Source of the DNA: Mikania micrantha
Lineage: Eukaryota > Streptophyta > Magnoliopsida > Asterales > Asteraceae
Assembly: GCA_009363875.1 (NCBI GenBank)
Contig: CM018695.1
Location: 16,712,755-16,776,754, forward strand
DNA: 64,000 nucleotides
Direction: 5' to 3'
The notes beneath the pieces were generated by a model that was given only the letters and a program-made list of their open reading frames with translations, was not told where the DNA came from and ran no database searches. Of the stretch, positions 22,573 through 34,822 are shown piece after piece. Both the position numbers and the translations under genes were made by a program. Position 1 is the stretch's first letter; the number at the start of each line of letters is the position of its first letter.

Positions 22573-22738
22573 TGACAATAATACGAAAACTTTTACATTT
22601 GGCCCAAATAGATATATTAACTTATATTTTGGCCTAGAAGATATTTATACTTTATCAGGGATCCCGGTTGATGGGAATCCAGTTATTTGTAATGATATCC
22701 CAACAGAGGAGCTTTGCATTAAAATTCTTGGATCTTAA
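22573..22738 (+). pseudogene. Plant mobile domain (MAIN-like) gene fragment
   Basis: The frame reads DNNTKTFTFGPNRYINLYF and then GLEDIYTLSGIPVDGNPV. This resembles the start of the plant mobile domain, where a strand rich in F and P leads into a T/S-LEDV-LTGLPVDG-PV motif. Plant mobile domain proteins are found both in transposons and in domesticated genes such as MAIN and MAIL. Only about 55 residues are present before a stop at 22736-22738, and the left edge abuts the broken LTR, so this is a fragment. It may be an exon end, since no continuation was seen. Family call by motif only. Confidence 0.6.
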
Positions 22739-23171
22739 GAACTATCTGCCACGTGTCCAAGGTGTTTGCCACATGTCCAAAAGCTCATGGTGCTATTTGT
22801 AAGGAACATATATATATATATATATATATAAATATGCTCCACACGTATGCATAAATATATGTATATGTATCATGTATGCAGCAATGATTATAATTATGTG
22901 TTGTAATATGCTCTTGGACCAACAAAATGACAACTCTTAACAGAATCATTAGAAATTATATAGAAGAATTGCTCATCTTGATGTGAAGAAAAAGAGAATA
23001 GAAAAACCTTCAAGCTAATTTTGTTAAGAGTAAACATAATGAGATATTGAGATAGATTAACAACTCAGGAAGGAAATAAACATTTAACTTGTATCTGAAA
23101 GTAAAACTCAACTTGAAGAAAAAGAGGGGGGCTACAAAATGCTTTCCTCTAACATCAATCATCTATATGGA
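22739..23171. other. Spacer left of the SIRE element
   Basis: No gene recognised. It holds a short diverged duplication (TGCCACGTGTCCAAGG, then TTGCCACATGTCCAAAA) near 22748-22780 and an AT microsatellite at 22808-22831. The five bases ATGGA at 23167-23171 are the SIRE target duplication. Confidence 0.7.
22808..22831. repeat. (AT)n microsatellite
   Basis: Twelve AT dinucleotides. Confidence 0.95.
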
Positions 23172-23962
23172 TGTAAGGACCATTGAGGCTGATGTGCACC
23201 AAAACATCTCTGGACCAAGGCTTGGACTTTCGAAAGACATACAACCGCTGAAAGATAAGAATTAACCTTCGTAAGAACCATTGCTTCCGAAAGATAATTC
23301 TCTTCCACTAAAAGCTTCCGGATCCCTCTTCAGTACTTGAAGGTTCAAATCGATCAATGCTTCTGATCGATCATCAGCGGTTCCGATCATCAGTGGTTCC
23401 CAAGACAAAGACTTCCGAAGACTTTCTCTCTGACAAAGATTCTGGATACTTATAGAAATAATCAGAGTTTCTTTCTCACACTCAGACCAACAGAGAAGAC
23501 ATTACGATGTTAGTCAGCAACAAAGAAGATTTGTCAGAACTACAAAAATACTAAGCAATTAATGTGTTTTGTTGTTTAGGTATTTATTGTAAAAGTCAAT
23601 GGAGTCTTTTGTATTTATTGTAATTAATATGGCTTGGCCTGTCAAGACCATAACAGATACTAGATTTAGCATACGTTTGTTTCTAGTGTTTTGTCCAGCC
23701 GTGTATCCCTACGAGGATACAGCTGTAGGTCTTAGTATATAATCCTTCATTTGTTATTTAGCAAGACACGAGTGAGTGCTTGAGCTAAGATTTCTAAATT
23801 CATCAGTTGAATGCAATATACTTTGACCTTGAATTTATAATTGATTTCTGTATTTTGTTTCAATCTGTTTTGCAAAACAAGCTGATAGAATTTCCGCATT
23901 TATCAACTTCGTAGAAGATAACTTGTGAAAGTGTTGTGTAAGTTACATAACCCGATCCAACA
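23172..23962 (+). repeat. 5' LTR of SIRE-type element
   Basis: 791 bp. A TATA-like TAGTATATAATCC sits at about 23734-23746. It contains several copies of the CTTCYGA motif and a cluster of GATCGATCATCAG words near 23350-23400. It differs from the 3' LTR at about seven of the first 68 bases. Confidence 0.94.
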
Positions 23963-23980
23963 GGTGGTATCAGAGTTTTG
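23963..23980 (+). other. Primer-binding site of SIRE-type element
   Basis: GGTGGTATCAGAGTTTTGG begins right after the LTR end CCAACA and contains the initiator-Met match TGGTATCAGAG. Confidence 0.9.
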
Positions 23981-24069
23981 GCTCTCTAACTTAAGCAACT
24001 AACCATTCTTATGTTACCAGTTATTTATCTTCTACTACTCTTTGTTTTTCAAGCTACCTCTAAGTCAAA

Positions 24070-25791
24070 ATGACAACCATCAGTAAGCACGACACTGAGA
24101 ATGGTACCCTCAACAAACATCCCATGTTCACGCCGGATGACTATGATACATGGAAGGTTAGGATGGAGGGTTTCATCAGGAACCAGGACTTCAAACTCTG
24201 GAAGTCAGTTCTTGAGTGACCATTCATTCCAACCGTAGCTGTTGCAGGTACTGGTGAAGCACCCGTGCCAAAAGATCCATCTCTGTACTCTGATAAAGAT
24301 TACAAAAATATGGAGGTGGACTCTAAGGCACTGTGGCTGATTCAGATGGCAATCCCAAACTCTATCATACATGCATTCAAGAAATGCAAGTATGCCAAAG
24401 AGTTGTGGAACTCTTTGCAACAGATGTATGAAGGGTCAGAAGATGTGAAGGAAAATAAGAAGGACATGTTAAAACAAAAGTTTGAGAACTTTTACCAAGA
24501 GAACAACGAGAAGATGGCTTCTCGGTATTTAAGGTATGTTTAGTTAGTTGATGAGTTGACTGCTGGAGGAGTAAAGATGGAGAATCAAGATGTCATCAGA
24601 AAGTTTCTAATATCACTTCCACATGCCTGGAATATCTATTATGTTGCTATCGTAGAATAGAAAATCTTAGAACTTTGTAGCTGGGAGATATTTGGTACAC
24701 TTAGTGCATACCAAATGGAGATTGATGCCCAAGAACCTAAACCTACCCCTATTCCCTCAGGTTCAGCCGCTTTGTATGCCCTCATCCACAATCCTCCATT
24801 CCAAAAATATCAACATATCAGCCATTCAAACTCAACACCCATAATCACCTTCCCAGAAATACCAACTCCATCAACTTCTCATTCAAACCCTTTTGCAAGC
24901 TCAACTCCACTGCTCACCTCAAGTCAGGGAGCATTCATGGCCGAAGAAACAAATTATTTCCACTTGTGTCAGGAGGATCTAGATGGGATCCCTACAGTTG
25001 ACCTAGAAGAAATGGACATCAACTATCAGATGGCCATGATCTCATACAGAGCAAGGAAGTTTTATCAGAGAACTCGAAAACAGTTCAAAAAGCATAACAT
25101 GAAAAATGGGTTTGGTCTAGATAAGTCTAAACTCAAATGCTTTAACTGTCAAAAGTTGGGACATTTTGCAAGAGAGTGCAAATCTCCAAGTTCTCAGCCA
25201 TCAACTTCTGGTCAACCAAACCACAAAGCACCAAGCTCCTCCAACAGTGCAAACATTGCATAACAGCACAATTTTTCAGACAGGAGCTTTCAAGCTAAGG
25301 AAGCATCCACCTCAAACAATGCTTTGATGGCCAATGACTCCACTTCTTCATTCAAGGTAATTGATGACATGTGTACCCATGAATGCTTAGAAAAATTAAA
25401 TGCTTACAAACGTTTTAATGCTCAAGTCTGTGATAAGCTTGAGTCAATACAAGTTGTTAAGGCAAATTTCTTTGAAGCTGAAATAAATTACAAAGAAAAG
25501 ATTGAGGAGCTAGAAAAGAATATCTCCAGTTTAAAACATGAAGACACTAATAAGCAGTGTCAAATAAACAATCTTTTAGAAAGATTAACAACTGCCAAAA
25601 CTGAACTTGTATTTGCTGAGGCTTACAAAGACAAGTTTCTCAGTCAAGGTGAGAAGTTTGAGAAACTTCTCAAAATGACTGAGATACCTGAGCTGGTTAA
25701 GAAGAAGGGTACTGGGGTGGGTTACAAAAAAAATCGAACCTCCATCTGCCTATACTCTAATGGTGGAGGTTCGATGCAAACCATAAGCTAG
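24070..25791 (+). pseudogene. SIRE Gag with zinc knuckle and coiled-coil region, several stops
   Basis: The ATG at 24070 opens a frame beginning MTTISKHDTENGTLN. The core includes MFTPDDYDTWKVRMEGFI and YAKELWNSLQQMYEG, typical of copia Gag (UBN2). One frame carries everything to 25791 but is cut by stops at 24217-24219, 24541-24543, 24658-24660 and 25261-25263. A perfect CCHC knuckle CFNCQKLGHFAREC is at 25138-25179. After it (25324-25791) a long charged helix-like stretch (YKEKIEELEKNISSL, KLESIQVVKANF) suggests coiled coil, as in long SIRE Gag proteins. Product role: particle assembly and RNA packaging. Confidence 0.9.
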
Positions 25792-25795
25792 CCTT

Positions 25796-26771
25796 GTGTA
25801 TGATGAAATTTTGGACATACACAAAATTCAACAAGAAAATGATTTGCCTGAATTTAGCCATGCTCAATCAACTTATTCATCTGAAGATGACACTCCTGAA
25901 AATTTTGAAAAACTAAAATCTGGTACTAAACTAAAGAAAAGAAACAATAAAATCACACCATCTTTTGTGAAGGCTAAATACGTACAAACCAAGAGTACAT
26001 CTTCAAATGACTATGTCACTTGTCCATTTGACAAGTCACATAGGGGTAAATCAAAGGATAGAAAAGCTAGTGTATCCAAGGTTTAGGTAAACCATCCAAA
26101 CAAAAGTCCGGTTGGAACTCCCAAGTCAGAACAATCTGGTTCTGGGAAGCATAGCTCAGCTTCCTCCAAAAGAGAGAAGCTTCAGAAATCATTCAATGTT
26201 CAGACTGTGTGACTGATGTGGGGGATACAAGTCATTTTGCTGCCGATTGCTTTTTCAATCCTAGAAGCTTTCAAGATCAATAATAAGAGAAAACAACCGG
26301 AAATCGTGGAGCAAATCATCTTTTTCTTCAGAAGAAAAATCTGCTTTCGAAAGAAAAAGATCAGTCAAGCAGCACAAGAAGCCATCGGAAGCAGGCACTT
26401 CCGACAACATGAAAAGAAAGAGCAGGAAGTCTTCCGAAGCAAAGGGAACATCGGAAGCAAATGTCAAAAGTGCTTCCGACAAAACCAAGAAGTCTCACTA
26501 CTTCGGAAGAAGAAAAACATAATCAAAACCATTGAAAGAGAAGGCAAAAGTTGGTTTCAATGGCAAACAGAAAAAGAACATTCCTCCAACGGTTCCAAAG
26601 GTCAAGAAAGTCTGGAAGAAGAAGGAAACCACTGAACTAACAGTTCAACCAATTGCTCCATCATCATGCTCATCATCTGTTCTACCAAAGATGATTTCAA
26701 AGAAATTTTCTTATAATGATGAAAATGGAAAACCCAAGACCACATGGGCTTGGGTTCCTATTAGGAACTAA
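25796..26771 (+). pseudogene. SIRE Gag-Pol linker region
   Basis: Frame changes mark decay: 25796-26086 is one frame with a basic Lys/Ser-rich product, and 26532-26771 another, ending KTTWAWVPIRN before a stop. Near 26205-26252 a second knuckle is recognisable as CVTDVGDTSHFAADC, but the second Cys of the CCHC pattern is missing. The interval 26270-26520 is packed with TCGGAAG and CTTCCGA words. The long frame 26216-26635 is likely not the true frame there. Confidence 0.7.
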
Positions 26772-26786
26772 CTCACTTCTAACCAT

Positions 26787-27320
26787 GTGCAGGGACAACA
26801 AGATTCAAAAGGCAATTTGTGGATTGTTGACAGTGGCTGTTCCTGGCACATGACAGGTAACAAGACCCACCTACACAAATATGAATCATTCTTTGGAGGG
26901 TCTGTTGCTTTTGGAAGTGATCCAATGGGTGGATATATCACAGGTAGAGGCATAATAACAAATGGTAAGGTAAGTTTTGAGAATGTGCATTATGTGAAAG
27001 AATTGAACTATAATCTGCTGAGTGTATCACAGGTGTGTGACCAAAAGCATAACATGTTGTTTACTGAGCAAGAATGTATTGTCCTGAAACCAGGATTTGT
27101 TGTTCCAAATGACCAAATTTTGCTCAGAGCTCCCAGAAGAAACATGTATACGCTGAACATGAGCACAGCTACACTACTTAGCAATATAAATTGCTTTGTC
27201 TCAAAAGCTTCACTTGATGAATAATCTCTTTGGCATAGGAGACTTTGTCATGTAAACCTGAAAAACATGAATAAACTTGTCAAAATAACTTAGTTACAGG
27301 TTTACCAACAAAATAATTCA
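26787..27320 (+). pseudogene. SIRE protease and Gag-pre-integrase domain
   Basis: LWIVDSGCSWHMTGNKTHL contains the copia protease active-site DSG, followed by the family motif YNLLSVSQVCDQ. The catalytic Asp is intact. A stop at 27222-27224 interrupts the join to the integrase zinc domain, which is still seen as SLWHRRLCHVNLKNMNKL with its His residues. The Cys pair should follow near 27330-27350 (CFACLKGKQ-like), where the frame shifts. Confidence 0.85.
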
Positions 27321-27415
27321 TCTGTGTTGATAAATGTTTTGCCTGCCTAAAAGGGAAGCAACAGAAACAATCTCATCATGCCAAAGAGATAAATTCAATA
27401 ACAACAGTCCTACAT

Positions 27416-27981
27416 TTGTTACACATGGACTTGTTTGGCCCTACAAGTGTGAAAAGTCTAGGTAGAAAGTCCTACTGCTTGGTGGTCACTAATGATTTCT
27501 CAAGATATACCTGGGTATTCTTCTTGAGTACCAAGGACGAAACTGCTGAGATCTTGAAGTCATTTATTCTCAAGGTTGAGAATGAAAATGACCATCATGT
27601 AAAAATCATAAGGTCTGATCAAGGAACAGAATTCAAAAATCAAACTACTTTTGTGAATCTAAGGGTATTACAAGACAATTCAGTGCTCCTAGGACTCCAC
27701 AACAAAATGGTGTTGCTGAGAGAAGGAATAGGACACTGATTGAGGCTGCTAGGACCATGTTATCTGATGCCAAGCTTCCAATAACTTTTTGGGCAGAAGC
27801 AGTCAACACTGCCTGCTATGTCCAAAATAGAATATTGGTAGTTAAATCACATGATATGACTCCTTATGAAATTTGTCATAAGAGAAAACCATTTATTGGG
27901 TTTCTTAAACCATTTGGATGTCAATGCACCATTTTGAATACCAAAGATCATCTAGCCAAGTTTGCTGAGAAATCTTCATAG
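27416..27981 (+). pseudogene. SIRE integrase core
   Basis: Frame 27416-27739 starts in HMDLFGP (first catalytic Asp), continues with VVTNDFSRYTWVFFL and reaches IIRSDQGTEFKN (second Asp). A frameshift near 27670-27690 moves the rest into the next frame, where PQQNGVAERRNRTL supplies the catalytic Glu (about 27694-27730) and ARTMLSDAKLPITFWAEAV follows. All three acidic residues survive, but on two frames. The core ends with a stop at 27979-27981. Confidence 0.9.
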
Positions 27982-28908
27982 GCTAAGGCATATAGAGTAT
28001 ACATCAAAGATTCCAGGATTATTGAAGAGTCTGCAAATGTCCTGTTTAATAAACATACTATCAATAAACCTAGAATATGCCCTGATTGGTTGTTTGATCT
28101 TGATAAATTCACATCTGCATTTAATCTTTTGAAAGAGTATGTTCAAGAATTGCAGACAACTACCGTGGACACCACTCAGCACACAAGAGAAGAAGATTTT
28201 CGTGTTGAACTGGCAATAGCTTCAAGACAAATCTTGGGAGAATCCACTTCAACACATCAAGCAGTCTCACAAACTAAGACAACCAACACCTCTCGGGTTG
28301 TTCCTCTAAGTGACTCTACTTCTGCTCCACAGAGTCAAGAAGAAGTTGGGACCCTTCTGTCAAAGCAAACACTCTGGGAACTTCTCCTCCCAGAGAAAAT
28401 CAACCCACAACAGTCCAACAACAGGGACTCCAAGATCTACCAGAAATCCAACTCGAGGTTGTACTTCCAAACCTTGAGCCAAGAAACTTGGTATGAAACT
28501 TTGTCCTCATTTCTATTGTCAAACAACTTCCAGAGAGGAACAATTGACAAGACTCTATTTTTCAAGAAATCCAATCAACATATTATGCTTGTTCAGATAT
28601 ATGTTGATGATATTATCTTTGGTTCTACTGATGAATCTCTCTACAAGGAGTTTGAAACCCTAATGAAATCCAAATTTGAAATGAGTTCAATGGGAGAACT
28701 CACTTTCTTTCTTGGACTACAAGTAAAGCAAACTCCTACAGGGATTTTTATTAATCAATCAAAGTATATCAAGGATATTCATGAAAGGTTTAACTTCACC
28801 GACTGTAAAGCATTTGGTACCCCAATGTCCAAAACAACATCTTCAGGCCCTGATCTTGAGGGGGAGGATGTTGATCAGCACCATTATAGAGAAATGATTA
28901 GCTCCTAG
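27982..28908 (+). pseudogene. SIRE RT with N-terminal deletion
   Basis: After the integrase tail and a Ser/Thr-rich linker, the frame 28090-28908 jumps from linker text (QKSNSRLYFQTL) straight into WYETLSSFLLSNNF, which normally follows LKQAPRA in copia RT. The first RT half, with the first catalytic Asp and the ETFAPVAR-type motif, is missing, roughly 200 residues. The second half is good: MLVQIYVDDIIFGST has the intact YVDD pair, then MGELTFFLGLQVKQ. A TAG stop at 28906-28908 separates it from RNase H. This copy cannot encode active RT. Confidence 0.9.
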
Positions 28909-29544
28909 ATGTATCTCTCAGCAAGCAGGCCTGACATCATGTTCGCAACTTGTTTGTGTGCAAGATTTCAGGCCAATCCCAAAAGTTCACACATGCTTGC
29001 TATGAAAAGAATCTTCAGATACCTCAAAGGAGCACCAAGGCTAGGATTGTGGTATCCTAGGAATGCATACTTTCAGTTCATGGCCTACACTGACAGTGAT
29101 TATGGAGGTTGCAACATCAGCAAGAAGTCCGCATCTGGAGGATGCCAGTTCCTTGGGTCCAGGATAGTGTCATGGCAATGTAAAAAGCAAACATGCGTCT
29201 CAACTTCTACTGCAGAAGCTGAATACATTGCTGCCTCCAGTTGCTGTGTACAAGTAATCTGGATTCAAAATCAAATGAAAGATTATGGAGTAGAGCTGTC
29301 TACTACCCCCATCCAGATTGACAACTCCAGTGCAATCTCCATCACCAACAATCCTGTCAAACATTCGAAGACCAAGCACATTGACATCAGGTATCACTTC
29401 ATCAAAGATTGTGCAGAAAAGAAGTTAATTCATCTAGTCAAAGTTGACACAGAACACAATTTGGCTGATCTCTTCACCAACGCTTTTGATGATGGAAGAT
29501 TCATGTACTTAATCACAGCTATTGGTATGATCAATTTTGAGTAA
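28909..29544 (+). pseudogene. SIRE RNase H
   Basis: 211 residues in frame with the RT except for one stop. MYLSASRPDIMFATCLCARF is the copia linker. FMAYTDSDYGGC provides the first Asp, STSTAEAEYIAASSCC the Glu, and IQIDNSSAISI the second Asp, so the catalytic set is present. KHIDIRYHFIKD is a typical copia tail. The frame runs to a natural-looking stop at 29542-29544. Only the upstream stop marks it as part of a broken gene. Confidence 0.92.
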
Positions 29545-30080
29545 ATGAATTTATGTCAAGGTTTAAATGATCCTTCGGAAGATAAACTTAACTTATCTTC
29601 TGAGTAGTATTTACTCATCAGAAGAAATGTTAAGTCTTCCGACGTATTATTTAATCCTTTATTCGGAAAAAGTCACACTTCTTAAGATATTTATTATTAT
29701 GAAAGTATGTATCTTCCGATATAAACCCTTTGCTTCCGAATACATTTTCTTCTGATTATTTTTCTTCATCAGAAGCTCATGTCTTCCGAAGCATACATTT
29801 CTTTAATGAACAGGTTTATTCTCTTCTGATACTACACGACAAGCTTTTGGTGTTTTCTCGGAAAAATCTCTTTCATCTTCTGAAGTTCTTTGTGCTACAC
29901 ATCTATCACGGAAGACCTTTTTCTCTTCTGTACCTCCGGATCTCAAATATTTAATGTGTCGTTATATTAAATGCTGACATCCGAAGGTATAAAAGGTCTC
30001 CCGCTCATTCAAATTCCCACTTCCTTCTTCTTCAATCGACAGTTTTTTCTTGAACTAAACCCTAACCGTCAATCTCAAAA
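29545..30080 (+). promoter_or_regulatory. Spacer between pol and accessory ORF, dense in CTTCYGA motif
   Basis: No coding signature across about 535 bases. In 29570-29895 I count 11 exact matches to CTTCYGA or its reverse complement. The density is far above what base composition would give. A short frame at 29730-29954 is only a by-product. Position suggests a leader or promoter for the accessory ORF; that role is inference. Confidence 0.55.
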
Positions 30081-31960
30081 ATGGCTCTCTTTGCCTTCAA
30101 GCCTGCACACAACCTTGTTACAGAACTATCTGCTGATCACGATGCTGACTTCGCTCCGATTATCTCGTTTCTCCGACGAAGCGGGTACTTTACTGCATTA
30201 ACTGTTAACCCCGTGGTGTATGAATCTCATCACCAGCAATTTTGGGGTTCGTGTTCTGTTGTTGATTCCCAAACTGGTAGACGTCTTTCTGCTACCATTG
30301 ACACTCATCCAATTTCCATTTCTGTGGAAACCGTCTGTAGACATCTTAATCTCAATGATGTTGGAGGCAGTGTTTGTTTCACTAGAAATGAGGTAACAAT
30401 GACCTTTAGGTCAATGGGGTACGAAGGTCATCTCCCTTCAACTACATATTTGAAGGGCAGAGTGTCCTATAATTACAAGTACCTCCTACATGTGTTTTTG
30501 CATTGTCTGTCAAATAAAACCGGTGGTTGGGATCAAATTCCGTCTCACTTGGCTTCGGCTATTCATGGACTGATCTCTAATCATTGTTTAACTTTTCATC
30601 TTTTGTTTTTAATAACTTGGTGGACAATGTGTCATCACCAAAGAAATTTTGTATGTATCCCAGATTTTTGCAACAAATTTTTAACGGTGAGTTGCGGTCT
30701 TCGCTCTCACTAACTGGAAACATTTATAAAGTGCCTTCAGTTGCTGCCAAGGTTTTTGTGCAACTTAAGAAGACGAGTGCACAGTTCTCTGGAACTTTCA
30801 CTCCTCTTCTTCCATCCATGGAGCAACCTGCTCTTGAAGGTGACATCTCTGTCCAACCACAACTTCCACTCAAACAGCCCCCTCCATCAAAGTCACCTAC
30901 AAACGAAAAAGACACCCTGAACAGTTATCTACAACTGTTCAGGCTCCTTCTTCCGAACCCAAAAAGAAAAAGGCTAAGAAATCTGGCAAGGGCCCAATTC
31001 TTCCTAAGGTGCAAACCACACCAGTTGTTGTACCATTGGATCTTCCTCTAAATCCAGTGGCTGCCCTTCACCCATCTACTAGCCCTCAGGATATGTCACC
31101 ATGCATACCTGAGAATATTCAACGGGATGCCACTTCTCAGGAACCTACTTCTTCGGAAGATGCTCCTCTAGAAAAAGGACTGTCTCCTAGGTCCATAGGT
31201 TTATATACCCCATCACAGACCCCCACTCATCCAGATACCCAAGCTCAGGGCACCTCCTCGGTTATTTTGTATGACCCATTTTCTCCCACTTCCCAAACTC
31301 TTTTGAGAGTGGTGACAGAATTGCAAGAGAGGTTCCCTTACCCATAGCTTACAACTACAGAGGTTGACCCTAGAAATGTTGAAGGGTTTAATACAGTGGA
31401 GGCTGCCACTACTGATGAACCATCTCATCTTCATTAGGACAGTGGTAATGGCAATAGGACCTCCTCTATGGCAAATCCCATTGCTAATGACTTCTTTGAG
31501 GTCATTTTCAATGAGAGGAATCCAAGGCACCAAGAAACCACATCTGGAGATGGAGGTGCAGGAGCTAGGCTCAAGACTCCATCGCCCCATGATTTCACTC
31601 TGGTGGATGAGAGCACAACCATCCAGGAATTGACGGCCACCGTCTCCTCCTTACAAACCAGGGTAACCCAATTGGAAGCTGAGGCTACTACCCTGAGGCT
31701 ACAGGTCCAGGAAAAGGATGATATTATGATGGACCTCCAGTGCCGCCCCCCAGTCATTCTTCAACCCTTTCATCCTGATCCTAGCCAGGTGTCCTCTCTT
31801 TCCCTTGATGCTACCAAAAGGGGGGAGAAGCAACAACCTATGGGATCACCATCACCATTATCATCACCACCACCATCACCTATGGAACCACCATCTCCAG
31901 CAGAAGGAGAAGAGGAAGCTGCTCCATTTCAAACAGGAGAAGTGGAAGTCACTCATGAAT
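30081..31960 (+). pseudogene. SIRE accessory ORF, N-terminal and middle parts
   Basis: The ATG at 30081 begins MALFAFKPAHNLVTEL. Residues 20-150 hold a conserved-looking block (YFTALTVNPVVYESHHQQFW, GYEGHLPSTTYLKGR, YKYLLHVFLHCLSNKTGGW). This resembles an ORF that accompanies SIRE-type elements in composite genomes and is often mislabelled in databases as xylulose kinase or YKT6-like; I recall that family, I did not search it. A frameshift near 30590 moves the block into the next frame (FVFNNLVDNVSSPKKFCMYP). A Pro/Ser/Thr-rich region follows, then a probable coiled coil at 31610-31740 (TATVSSLQTRVTQLEAEATT). It is cut at 31961 by a solo LTR. No signal peptide or membrane span is visible, so I do not call it an envelope protein. 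Confidence 0.65.
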
Positions 31961-34817
31961 TGTGACACCTGGCAATTTCCAGGTCAGCAATTACTTTATT
32001 TTAATAGCGATGTGTATTACTATTTCATACGTGGCACTAGAATTGTTAATATTTAGTGTGACACGTGGCATAACAGTCCAAACGCACAGATAATTCGAGG
32101 AATTATCGAAACACGCACGCACGTGTCTTGATTAACGAACGTTGGTGAATTACACAAACCACAACCCACTTGCACAACACTTAGGTTCTAGGGAACCTAA
32201 AATAGGTGAAACGAGGTTTACAAGTCTCGAAACGATGTCCTTAATCGAGAAATACGCGAAAAGTGGGCCAAAATACGAAATTTGGCCAAATTGGGCCGGA
32301 TCTAGGGTCCAGGCGGTACGCCTGACCCGGTGCTTCAATCCTGGCGATACGCGCGGATGAGGAAGAGAAGCCGCCTAGCCGGTGGACCCGCGCGGTATGC
32401 CTAGCTCCGACGTTTCTCGTCAGGCGATGCGCCTGGGATACGCAGAGGCTAAAATCTAGATTTACAGTCAACCTATCTCTTTGTAATCATTCCAATCGGC
32501 CTACTACTCTCTTCTCGAGCTTCAGACCCTCCCTACTCGACATTTTCACCTGCAAAACTCCATTTGAGCTCTAGGAAGCCATTGTTGTTCTCTTAGAAGC
32601 TTGAGATTGAAGAGGTTGATGCTTAGGAGCTTAAGGAGGCCATTGGAGGTGCTTATCATCGTCATCAACTCCTTCTAGCAGCTGGAATCCCTTCATCAAC
32701 CATTTCCAGAAGTCTCACAACCTGTTCCAGACCTTAACTCATTGATTTGAAGCTTGGTGAGGTAGTATCTATACCCAAAGTAGTTTAAAATCACTTGTAA
32801 TCACACATGCAAGCCATTTAGGCCACATGCACACACATAATCCACACATGCACAAATTATTGAAACTATGAATATGATTTTTGATGATATTGCTACTGAT
32901 TTGATGATTTAATGATGATCTATGGTGATTTTGGTGGATTATGATGATGATTTGTTGACTCCGTTATGAAATGAGTACTTTTAATGACATACATGCATGA
33001 TCTAGTTAGATTCAAATAATTTTGAGTATGAATATGTGAATCTTGATGATATGGGAAGTCATATGGATGGTCTATGATGATGTTTGTGGTCAAAATGATG
33101 ATTTATGGCATTATTTCCATATTTAGTAACTTTAATTGTGTAAAATGGTGACTTTTGATAAAATAACCACATGCATGTACTTAGATCTATGATTTGTGTA
33201 TAAGGATGATGTTTAGAAGTTAATGTGATGGTTATTGATGCAATGGGAATTGTTAGAATTATTAAAATTAGGATCTTCATGAATATTACTATAAATGGAA
33301 ACTTTTTGTTATGAAGTTGTTAAGAATGACGAATTTGGCAAATGTTGTATGTTTAACATGGTTAGTTGAAGTTGTTATGATAGTAATAAGTGATTTTATG
33401 ACTTGAATGATATGAAAAATGTGTTTTGTCATAAATTACTACAGATAGTAACTTTATGTTATTAAGTCTATAAATGACAACGTGTTAGTTGTAACAAATA
33501 TGATCTAATGACTACTTAGGACCAAGGTATTGATACTTAGATAATGTTGGTTATTAAACTTGGTGAAACATGCTTATTTGTGCAACTTTATAAATACAGT
33601 AACTTTTACGCGCAAAACATACTAAACCGGCTAAGTGTGACTAAGTGCTATGCAATAACATGCTCATCTAGGTTAAAACTGCATATTAGAATAATCGGAA
33701 TATGATATCTTGCATGACTTGCCTAAATTGGAAACTTTCCTGAAATAGAAACTTACAATAAATAGTAAGTTTCCTCACGAAAATGACTTTGGTATCCGCA
33801 CACATCACACGACACTAAACCACACGTTACACGAGCACTTGATCAAAAACCGTCACCAACGGGTCGTTTGGTCAAACACGGTCAACACGGTCAGCATGAA
33901 CCACACGACAACTTAGATTTGTTAACACGAACACGGTCCTATGAGGCCCACGTGTAAGTGAACATGAACTTATAATACCTATGTGATATAGGTAACTGCT
34001 AGCCGGCGAGCTACACGATTCTTGTTAGAACGCACTGCTCAAACTCAGGTGAGTTTATAGCCCCACTTTTACTCTTTAACTGCTTTTACTAAACTCTTGG
34101 GGTGAGAATTACATTGCAACTGCTTTAGATATATGTCTGGTATGTTGTAAAACTATTTTGAGTGTAACTAATATCGCATTAAGTCCTCACGTATCCTTAC
34201 CATTAGTTGTGTAACAAACGAGTCATAATTACGTAGGACTACTGGGTTTGACTAACCCCACTCGGCACCAATGTTGACTGGAGGTCATAACGAGTGTAAT
34301 TTCGATGTTGATGTCGAGTTCAGCGATGAACCGCGGAGGCAAACGGAAACAGTCGAGTTTCGGTAAGATGAACTGACACACTCCACGGATAGTAGATCCA
34401 ACAACTAAACTTAACATACCCAGTATATGTCTGTTTACTTTTCTGTATGTCTAAACCTGTGAACTCACCAACTTTTTAGTTGACACTTTTCGCATGTATT
34501 CTCAGGTAACTAATGGAGCACACGCTAGGACACACAGGAAGAGTGCAAGAAGAGTTGCATGCATTAGACTCTTGTCCTAGGCTTGTGTTTGATGTGTTTC
34601 TTTTAAAAACAATTTAAACAATGTAGTGTTTGATACACTTTAATTTCGGCTGCAACACTTTACTTTTCCGCTACTTATTTATGAAAACTTGTATTACTTT
34701 ACAAAACTGTATGTGTGTAACTCATATAGAGTCATTCTATATGACCATGAGCTGTGATCCTGGCCACGTCACACCCGCGCGGTCTGAAAACGCACGTGGG
34801 AATTTGGGGGTGTGACA
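31961..34817 (+). repeat. Solo LTR of gypsy family A inside the SIRE element
   Basis: Starts TGTGACACCTGG and ends GGGGGTGTGACA, 2857 bp, with TGAAT on both sides (31956-31960 and 34818-34822). No internal sequence remains. It shares with the other A LTRs the GC-rich motif cluster (about 32305-32450), the palindrome (33750-33771, one arm imperfect), a donor-like CTCAG/GTGAGT at 34048/34049 and an acceptor-like ATTCTCAG at 34505. Confidence 0.94.
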
Positions 34818-34822
34818 TGAAT

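Noticed and set aside
26216..26635. 139-codon frame as a distinct protein
   Set aside because: It lies in the motif-rich linker, and the zinc-like motif there reads in another frame.
24070..29544. SIRE polyprotein as a functional CDS
   Set aside because: At least five stops, several frameshifts and loss of the first half of RT.
29570..29900. CTTCCGAAG words as canonical heat-shock elements
   Set aside because: Heat-shock elements need two bases between TTC and GAA; here there is one.
30081..30713. Xylulose kinase or YKT6-like gene
   Set aside because: Such names attached to this ORF type in databases appear to be mislabels; no kinase or longin motif is visible and the frame sits inside a retrotransposon.
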